Shown piece by piece: positions 54,809 through 61,139 of a stretch of DNA of 64,000 nt (position 1 is its first letter; every line of letters starts with the position of its first letter). This DNA comes from Phocaeicola abscessus CCUG 55929 (GTDB lineage Bacteria > Bacteroidota > Bacteroidia > Bacteroidales > Bacteroidaceae): NCBI RefSeq assembly GCF_000312445.1, contig NZ_HE997182.1:718841-782840 (forward strand), given 5' to 3'. The notes beneath the pieces were generated by a model, which was not told where the DNA came from, searched no databases, and saw only the letters and a list, made by a program, of their open reading frames with translations. The position numbers and the translations under genes are program-made.

Positions 54809-54816
54809 CAAAGATA
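54809..54816 (-). promoter_or_regulatory. -7 box of tRNA-Phe promoter
   Basis: TATCTTTG on the minus strand, 20 bases before the mature 5' end. Confidence 0.65.
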
Positions 54817-54969
54817 GACAAAATATTTAGTTCTGCAAACGCTGTATAAAGAAAATTGCCGAATGTTTTCATAAATCCATCTGTCCTCCTGCGGTACGGC
54901 CGGCACATTTTTTGGGGGGAAACGACGATTTTTTTCTCCGAAAAATTTGGAGAAATCGAAAAGATGTAT

Positions 54970-54977
54970 TATACTTG
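54970..54977 (+). promoter_or_regulatory. Possible -7 box for the small helical-protein gene
   Basis: TATACTTG deviates from TAnnTTTG at one position. It would give a ~145-base leader containing the hairpin at 55050. Confidence 0.4.
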
Positions 54978-55049
54978 CACTCAGACGCAAAATGATAGAC
55001 TGGAATGATTAAGCTAAAATTGAATAACGTATATTGTATAGTTGGCCGA

Positions 55050-55095
55050 CCGCCGTTGCTTTGCGTTTGCAGAGCGGGGCGGGCGGTTTTTATTT
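55050..55095 (+). terminator. Terminator-like hairpin in the 5' leader of the helical-protein gene
   Basis: GCTTTGC-GTTT-GCAGAGC forms the upper stem and CCGCC/GGCGG the lower stem, followed by TTTTTATTTTT. No gene precedes it on the plus strand, so it would act as an attenuator for the gene at 55129 or end a short untranslated RNA from about 54985. Confidence 0.65.
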
Positions 55096-55128
55096 TTCTT
55101 TTTTATAAACCGTTTAAATTTTTAAGAC

Positions 55129-55617
55129 ATGGCAACCATCCAAAATCTCAATCGCGTGCACATCAGCGAAGAAGCGCACACGAAGGTAGCGGAAGCTATC
55201 GCTAAGCTCGAAACGGAGCTGACTCCCTTCCTCGTAAACCTCTCGCCCGCAGAACGGCGGAAGTACGGCAGCATCAACGAACAGAACAAGCTCTTCGTCA
55301 ACAAGACGTACGACTATGCGCAAAACCAGTCGGCGCTGTGTTCGTCGGACGTGGACTGGGCCGAGTTCGTGTTAGACTATTCCGACCGCGCCCGGATAGA
55401 AAGCTATTTGGCTAAACTCAACAAATTGGTGGATGGGCTGATCAGCGCCAAGACGCTGGCCGATTTTGACAACTTCCAAGCTGCATTGGACGATTATGCC
55501 TACACGGGCTACAAGATCCAGACGGGCACGCAGGGCTTTGCAGCCAAGTACCGCGACCTGAAGCAGTTTTTCATCCGCTCGACGGTGAATCCCCCTTCGC
55601 CGTCCGTCTCTGAATAA
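55129..55617 (+). CDS. Small helical protein of unknown function, upstream of a 22-bp repeat array
   Basis: The 162-residue product has no signal peptide, is predicted mostly helical, and carries the conserved-looking segments LTPFLVNLSPAERRKYGSIN, NKLFVNKTYDYA, SYLAKLNKLVDGLISAKTL and YKIQTGTQGFAAKYRDLKQFF. I recall similar uncharacterised proteins in Bacteroidota but no function. The gene has its own leader with a terminator-like hairpin and ends 22 bases before a long 21-22-bp repeat array. GC content is higher than the AT-rich island to its left. Confidence 0.85.
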   Translation: MATIQNLNRVHISEEAHTKVAEAIAKLETELTPFLVNLSPAERRKYGSINEQNKLFVNKTYDYAQNQSALCSSDVDWAEFVLDYSDRARIESYLAKLNKLVDGLISAKTLADFDNFQAALDDYAYTGYKIQTGTQGFAAKYRDLKQFFIRSTVNPPSPSVSE

Positions 55618-55639
55618 ATGATCGGATGCTAAATGCAAG

Positions 55640-56136
55640 GTTCCGAACCCCGCCGACGAGGTTGAAAATACCTCCGGCGGGGTTCAATTTGTTGTCGTTG
55701 AGGTTAGATAACCTCAAATTCGACGTTCCGAACCCCGTCGGATACGTTGGGGAACCTGTCCGTCGACGTCCCGGATCCCGCCGGATACGTTGGATAACCT
55801 CAAATTCGACGTTCCGAACCCCGTCGGATACGTTGGGGAACCTGTCCGTTGAGGTTGTACAACCTCAAATTTGACGTTCGGGACGTATCCCGATAGGTCG
55901 TACAACCTATCCGACGGGATAAACAACCTCGCCGGCGGGGTTCCGGACGTATCCGGCCACGTTATGGAACGTATCCGACTACGTTGTGTAACGTATCCGA
56001 CTACGTTGTGTAACGTATCCGACTACGTTGTGTAACGTATCCGACTACGTTGTGTGACGTATCCGACTACGTTGTGTGACGTATCCAGACACGTTATAGA
56101 ACGTATCCGACTACGTTGCGTGACGTATCCGGCCAC
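55640..56136. repeat. Array of about 23 units of 21-22 bp
   Basis: Units begin with GTT and show the dyad GTT-N3/4-AAC (or GAC) in about 18 of 23 cases, followed by a 12-base variable half. The last eight units (from 55961) are exactly 22 bases and nearly identical (GTTGTGTAAC + GTATCCGACTAC); earlier units fall into recurring types such as GTTCCGAAC + CCCGTCGGATAC, GTTGGGGAAC + CTGTCCGTCGAC and GTTGGATAAC + CTCAAATTCGAC, in repeated order A-B then C. No spacer-repeat alternation as in CRISPR. It fills the gap between the convergent helical-protein and GH27 genes. Confidence 0.95.
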
Positions 56137-56162
56137 GAGGGGAGAAAGAGATTCGTGGGCGA

Positions 56163-57359
56163 TCAGTCGATCGGTTTGATTCTCAGGAGGACGACGTCTT
56201 CGGCAGGCACGTTTATGGTAAGTTTGTTTTCGGTCGTTCCGATATCCCGCTTTTCCCAGATATTTCTGATCGAATAGATTCTCTGCTTTACGCCGACTCT
56301 CGCTTGAAACAGCTCGTGCCAGTTTACTTCCTGCTTTTGCGGGATCAGTCCTCTGTTCAAAAAGCAGACGGCCCATTCTCCTCCGGCAAGAGGTTTTATC
56401 CACGTTTCCAGGTCTCTGACTTTCATGTATCTGAAAGCGGGTATTCCGGCTGCATCCTGATCGATGGCGATCACTTCCTTTTCCGTCAGGATCTTCAAGG
56501 TCTGTGCGTCCGTCTCTCTCAAGTCATTTCCCGCCATAAGCGGTGCGGCTAACATGGCCCACATGGAAAAGTGCGCTCTGTTTTGACTTTCCGTCAATCC
56601 GTTTCCTACTTGGAGCATTTCCGCATCCATCCAGAATCCGGGTTTGACGTAATGTCTGTACTGGTTGGTCTCGTCCAGGATTTGGAGCACGCCGAGTTTG
56701 AACCAATTCCCGTATCCTTTCAGGCAATCGAAGCAACTCATGATATCCGAGGACATTCGCCACATGTGTACGGCCTTTTCCGCCCACGTCCAGGGTTCTC
56801 CGAAGGGGCTCACGCTCAGGACGACGGGTCGTCCCGCTTCTTTCAGGGCTTTGCTGATCGTTTGGATAGCTCCTTTCGGGTGGCAGTCGTTCGGAGAACA
56901 TCCGTCATATTTGAGAAAATCCACGCCCCATCGGGCGAACTGGATGGCATCCTGGTATTCCCGTCCTCCGGATCCCGATCTTCCCTGACAGGTTTTCTCA
57001 CCGATGCTCGAGTATAGGCCGAACTTCAGTCCTTTCGAATGAATATAGTCCGCCAAGGCTTTCATACCGGAAGGGAATGTGTTCGGATTGGGCTGGATGA
57101 AGCCCAGGCTGTCTCGTTCCCCTTGCCAGCAATCGTCGATGACGACGTACTCGTACCCGGCCTCCTTCATGCCGTTCGAGGCCATCGCGTCGGCTATTTC
57201 TCTGACGATGTGTTCGTTTATGTCACAATTGAATTTATTCCAGCTGTTCCATCCCATCGGCGGCGTGCGGGCTATCTGTTCAAATTTCTGAGCGTTGATT
57301 TCGCTGCCTCCCCACAGAGAGGCCAAGCTTAAAACGCAGGCTAACATGTTTTTATTCAT
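56163..57359 (-). CDS. GH27 alpha-galactosidase
   Basis: The 398-residue product has a signal peptide (ends INAQ, about residue 24) and the GH27 barrel: RTPPMGWNSWNKF, VVIDDCWQ, the nucleophile Asp152 in FLKYDGC and the probable acid/base Asp205 in HMWRMSSDI (aligned with human GLA Asp170 and Asp231), then MLAAPLMAGNDLR and a C-terminal beta-sandwich. It removes terminal alpha-galactose (possibly alpha-GalNAc) in the periplasm. Last gene of the PUL, ten bases after the DUF4091 gene. Confidence 0.95.
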   Translation of the reverse strand: MNKNMLACVLSLASLWGGSEINAQKFEQIARTPPMGWNSWNKFNCDINEHIVREIADAMASNGMKEAGYEYVVIDDCWQGERDSLGFIQPNPNTFPSGMKALADYIHSKGLKFGLYSSIGEKTCQGRSGSGGREYQDAIQFARWGVDFLKYDGCSPNDCHPKGAIQTISKALKEAGRPVVLSVSPFGEPWTWAEKAVHMWRMSSDIMSCFDCLKGYGNWFKLGVLQILDETNQYRHYVKPGFWMDAEMLQVGNGLTESQNRAHFSMWAMLAAPLMAGNDLRETDAQTLKILTEKEVIAIDQDAAGIPAFRYMKVRDLETWIKPLAGGEWAVCFLNRGLIPQKQEVNWHELFQARVGVKQRIYSIRNIWEKRDIGTTENKLTINVPAEDVVLLRIKPID

Positions 57360-57369
57360 ATTCGTACTG

Positions 57370-59115
57370 TTATGGGGTCGTTCTGTTTTTACTCAATAGT
57401 TCGAGCATTTTTTCTCTGACGGCTCTGAAGTGGGATACGCTGCTATCGTATTCGTCGAAGCCTTGTATGATGGCGTTTACATATTCCTTCGCCTTGGCCG
57501 GATGCTGTTGTTCCACCATTTTCAATAACTGGTAATCGTCGATGCCGTCTCGCATCGCTTCGAAGCGGATGGAAGTGTACAGCTTGCGGTATCCGGGGTA
57601 TATGATGCAGTTGTCTCCTGCTGGCAGTTTCCCCCGGTCTCTGGAGGCATCGGCGTGCAGCTGGTCTTTGACCCAATAATTGAGTCCCCAGTGCAGGTAA
57701 CCGGGAATCGCGTATTTATAGTTGAGCCAGTGCAGGTAGCGGGTCTGACAGAGCGGAAGTTCTATGAATCTGTTCGCGTAATTGCCTCTGGGGGCGACAC
57801 AGGTGTAGAACCAGATCTCTTTCCCTTTCGTTTTCAATTCTTTGTAAAAGTCGAAATCTTTGTGAAGGATATTGAGCTGGGGAATCCAGATATCGATCGC
57901 TCCGGCCAACTCCTTCGAGGTCAATACGGCATCCATCACCTTCACTCCCGGCAAAAACTCGTGGATATAATTGCTGATGGTCACATAGGAAGGAGCGTTT
58001 TTAGCCGTGGGCTCGTCTGCGATGTGCTGGATGTACTTACTCAACCATCCCTTTTGTTCCAGGTGTTTTTTGAACGCAGGCATGAATTGGGTGATGAAAT
58101 TTTTCGCTCTTTCGTCTGTTACGGGCAATAAGGTGAACCGGATTCCGTTTTCTACGCTTTGAGGATTGGGCGATGTGCGCAGTTTGCGCGTCTCTTCGTT
58201 ATCGGGGAGAGGCACTTCCACGAAGAACGGTTCGTTCCATGCGCCCGATCTCCAGGCCAAATGCCCTCCTTCTATTTTCTCCAGCCCCCCTACGGTGTCG
58301 TAGATTTCCACTTCTTTGTCGAATCGGCTGAAATCGAACGTGTATTTCCCGTTATGATACGTATACAACGTATGCCAGATAGGGTATATGCGGTATACGT
58401 TTTGTCGGTGCGCCGCCATCGTCTGGGCATGTATCCGGATCAACTCCCAATACAAGGGGGAATAGAGCTCTACGGGATTGCCGTGATTCAAGTACGCGAG
58501 GGTTTCGGGACTGAAATGAGCCGACCAGTTCGTCACATACAGGGGCGATTTGCCTAAGGTAACGGGGTAAACCCGAATGTAGAAATCTTTATGCCAGGTT
58601 TCTTTCTTTTTCCCTACTTCTCCCGTAATCTTTACCGTTCCTTTGTATAACCCGGGAACAGTGAATGCATCCGTAGGGACGGAGATCCATAAGGGCTGCA
58701 CTTCGCCGGCTTCTATCGAAAAGGCGGAATCGGGGAGAATGGGATCGGGGAAATAGCCCGATGCCGATCGGATAATGTCGTTCGAGGGCGGATCGTAAGA
58801 GCGTCCCACGCGCACGTAGCCTACCCAGCCGGTCGTCGCTCTTTCCAATTTGGAGCGATCGGACGACAGGTCGGTGACGACAGCCCGCATATTTCTGATT
58901 TCGGCGAACCCTTTCACCACTATTTGTACACTGGCCACTTCTCCTTTGGCTATCCTGATCGTGTCCGGATCGTCCCTGAAATAAGTTCTTTCTTTGAGGA
59001 CTTTGATGAGCGGATCTACCTGATAAAGACCGGCATGTTTCTCCTGACCGAACAGGTAAGGCAGAGACAGGATAAACAAAAGAGCGAATAAGCTTAATTT
59101 TTTAATCATAATCAT
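57370..59115 (-). CDS. DUF4091-domain glycoside hydrolase (GH123-like)
   Basis: The 581-residue product has a signal peptide (ends LFGQ, about residue 24), an N-terminal beta-sandwich, a barrel with an Asp-Glu pair at 367-368 (HIADEPT) like the catalytic DE of GH123 beta-N-acetylgalactosaminidases, and a C-terminal DUF4091 segment (HWGLNYWVKDQ, SIRFEAMRDGIDDYQLL). It could cleave beta-GalNAc or a similar residue. ATGs at 59115 and 59109 are both possible. Likely co-transcribed with the GH27 gene. Confidence 0.85.
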   Translation of the reverse strand: MIMIKKLSLFALLFILSLPYLFGQEKHAGLYQVDPLIKVLKERTYFRDDPDTIRIAKGEVASVQIVVKGFAEIRNMRAVVTDLSSDRSKLERATTGWVGYVRVGRSYDPPSNDIIRSASGYFPDPILPDSAFSIEAGEVQPLWISVPTDAFTVPGLYKGTVKITGEVGKKKETWHKDFYIRVYPVTLGKSPLYVTNWSAHFSPETLAYLNHGNPVELYSPLYWELIRIHAQTMAAHRQNVYRIYPIWHTLYTYHNGKYTFDFSRFDKEVEIYDTVGGLEKIEGGHLAWRSGAWNEPFFVEVPLPDNEETRKLRTSPNPQSVENGIRFTLLPVTDERAKNFITQFMPAFKKHLEQKGWLSKYIQHIADEPTAKNAPSYVTISNYIHEFLPGVKVMDAVLTSKELAGAIDIWIPQLNILHKDFDFYKELKTKGKEIWFYTCVAPRGNYANRFIELPLCQTRYLHWLNYKYAIPGYLHWGLNYWVKDQLHADASRDRGKLPAGDNCIIYPGYRKLYTSIRFEAMRDGIDDYQLLKMVEQQHPAKAKEYVNAIIQGFDEYDSSVSHFRAVREKMLELLSKNRTTP

Positions 59116-59476
59116 TTATATTTTAGTAAACAATCGACGTATCCCCGTCTTCGTGCTCGCATGCAACGGAACCGACTGTCTCCATCCGGACGATTCGTTC
59201 CGATCCGCAAATTCTTTCTCTCGACGCGGAAAGGGTCGTTTCGCAACCTTCGCCGCGATTGTCCGCTCGTCCTTTCGGTATCGGAATGCGGTTTGATCGG
59301 GCGAAGACGATAAGTGCGTTTCATCGTGCACCGTACAAAGGTAATGGAAAATGCCCGCCGGAAAAGTTCGTTTTTACGAAATCGCATCCTCATAAACCGT
59401 TAATCTTTAATAAGAGGCGCCTCCGGTGCGCAGATCCGGTTCCCCGTCGTCGATATCGACCAGTATAGCTATAGAG
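59116..59476. other. Gap between susD and the hydrolase genes
   Basis: No supported gene. It holds a promoter box at 59336 and a short palindrome GAGGCGCCTC near 59414. Minus-strand Arg-rich ORFs here have no family features. The ~220-base leader to the DUF4091 ATG is long. Confidence 0.5.
59336..59343 (-). promoter_or_regulatory. -7 box of the DUF4091-GH27 unit
   Basis: TACCTTTG on the minus strand, about 220 bases before the DUF4091 gene; it suggests the hydrolases can be expressed apart from susCD. Confidence 0.45.
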
Positions 59477-61075
59477 TTAATAACCAGGGTTTTGAGTGAG
59501 GCCCGGTTCGACTTTCAAGCTGTTTTCGTGGAATGGCCAAAGATAATTGAATGATTTGAATGATCTGTCTTCAACCTTCAGGGTTACCCTTTTGCCATCG
59601 ACGATCTGAGTATGCCCCTCTGCCGGTTTGTTGAGAACGTCTTCCCCAATCTTCCAGCGAATGATGTCGTCATAACGTTGTCCTTCCGCTGCGAGTTCTA
59701 TCCTCCTTTCATTGCGAATCAGGTCGATCCACTGTGGTTGAGTGTAAGAACTGTATTCCGGGAGGGTAACATCTGCATAGTCCATGTCGAGGCCGGCACG
59801 TCTGCGAATGTCGTTGATGCAGTTCTTGGTGAGATCGTCCACTTGATTGAGCATGATCTTTGCTTCTGCATAAGTGAGCAATACCTCGGCATACCGTAGC
59901 AAGGGAAAATCCATATTTCCTCCACTTTTAAACGCATCGGTTTCATCGACGAATTTACGGAACCAGTAGCCAGTGCGGCTGGCGCGCAGACTTTGATAGA
60001 ACATGGGTGAATTTTCGTTATAGATGTCTATCTGTTCGCCATAGAACATGTCGCCATGGCCCATGATCGAGACACTGTAACGTGGGTCCCGGTTGAGAGA
60101 GGGGGTCAGCTCGTATTCTTCCTTGCTGTGCAGCGGACATTTGTCGATGGGTCTTCCCTGCTTTGTCCAATAGGCATCGACTAACGCTTTTGTAGGAACA
60201 CAATAAGATTGTCCCTGTCCTGTCCTATATTGAGGTCCCAGGTGCTGGAATGACTGGGTTGCCCCGTTACCATGGCTGGCCAGGTCGAACCACATGATAA
60301 ACTCATTATTGGTGGATGCCGCTTTATAGCTGAAGAGGTCGGCATATACAGGATATAATGAATATTTTTTTGTGTCGATAATCTCTTTTGCCAATCTGGC
60401 CGCGAGTTCATAACGTTCGTTATAGAGGGCATACCTCATGGTCAGTGCTTTGAAAGAATAGCGGTTGAACATATACTTGTCCGACGTGTATTCGTCCGGC
60501 GGCAATTTTGCGGCAATTTCTTCGGCCAGCGGAAACAGCGTATCGAGAATTTTTTCTTTGGATGTGGCCGGCTGACGTGCGGTTTCCAAATCGGCAGGTT
60601 CCAGCACAAAAGGCACGTTGCCCCATCTCATGGTTAGCCGGAAATAGTGCCATACGCGTAGAGCTTCGAGCACTCCTTTGTATTTTTGACGAACGCTTTC
60701 ATCTTCTACATAAGGTACGTTCGCATGGGCGATAAACGTGTTTAGACGACCGAGATGTTTCATATACAACTCATAATAGTATAGAAAATCAGAAGTATTG
60801 CTATTAAAGTTCCCATTCGCAATCCTTTGGTGATGGTCGCCTTCAATTCGGCTGTATGCATTGTCCGACTTTCCTTCATCCATATAGAAGATGATTCCGC
60901 GAGAGGTGGGATTCGTGAAAACGTCGAGATAACTACTGTAAACGACACGACGCAAATCTTCTTCGTCGTTGAAGAATTCGACAAACGTGGTGGCCGTAGG
61001 ATCTCTTTTGTCCAGAAAATCGCTACAGCTGCTCAGTGCAAATAATATCAGTAAAGTGTATATCGTTTTTTTCAT
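59477..61075 (-). CDS. SusD/RagB-family outer-membrane glycan-binding lipoprotein
   Basis: The 532-residue product has a lipobox (LFALSSC, Cys17) and SusD-type helices: DLRRVVYSSY near 45, the TPR-like region with LEALRVWHYFRLTMRWGNVPF, and a C-terminal RNERRIELAAEGQRYDDIIRWK, diagnostic of SusD. It caps the SusC channel and binds glycan at the cell surface. It follows susC after 64 bases. Confidence 0.96.
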   Translation of the reverse strand: MKKTIYTLLILFALSSCSDFLDKRDPTATTFVEFFNDEEDLRRVVYSSYLDVFTNPTSRGIIFYMDEGKSDNAYSRIEGDHHQRIANGNFNSNTSDFLYYYELYMKHLGRLNTFIAHANVPYVEDESVRQKYKGVLEALRVWHYFRLTMRWGNVPFVLEPADLETARQPATSKEKILDTLFPLAEEIAAKLPPDEYTSDKYMFNRYSFKALTMRYALYNERYELAARLAKEIIDTKKYSLYPVYADLFSYKAASTNNEFIMWFDLASHGNGATQSFQHLGPQYRTGQGQSYCVPTKALVDAYWTKQGRPIDKCPLHSKEEYELTPSLNRDPRYSVSIMGHGDMFYGEQIDIYNENSPMFYQSLRASRTGYWFRKFVDETDAFKSGGNMDFPLLRYAEVLLTYAEAKIMLNQVDDLTKNCINDIRRRAGLDMDYADVTLPEYSSYTQPQWIDLIRNERRIELAAEGQRYDDIIRWKIGEDVLNKPAEGHTQIVDGKRVTLKVEDRSFKSFNYLWPFHENSLKVEPGLTQNPGY

Positions 61076-61139
61076 GGTTGTACAATTTTAATATTTAAAT
61101 TTCATCATACTTTTTATTCTTGGGCTTTCTGCCGTAACA

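Noticed and set aside
55640-56136. CRISPR array
   Set aside because: Units are contiguous 21-22-bp tandem repeats without regular unique spacers, and no cas genes are nearby.
59116-59393. Arg-rich minus-strand ORFs upstream of the DUF4091 gene
   Set aside because: They cross the putative promoter and resemble random frames in GC-rich leader sequence.
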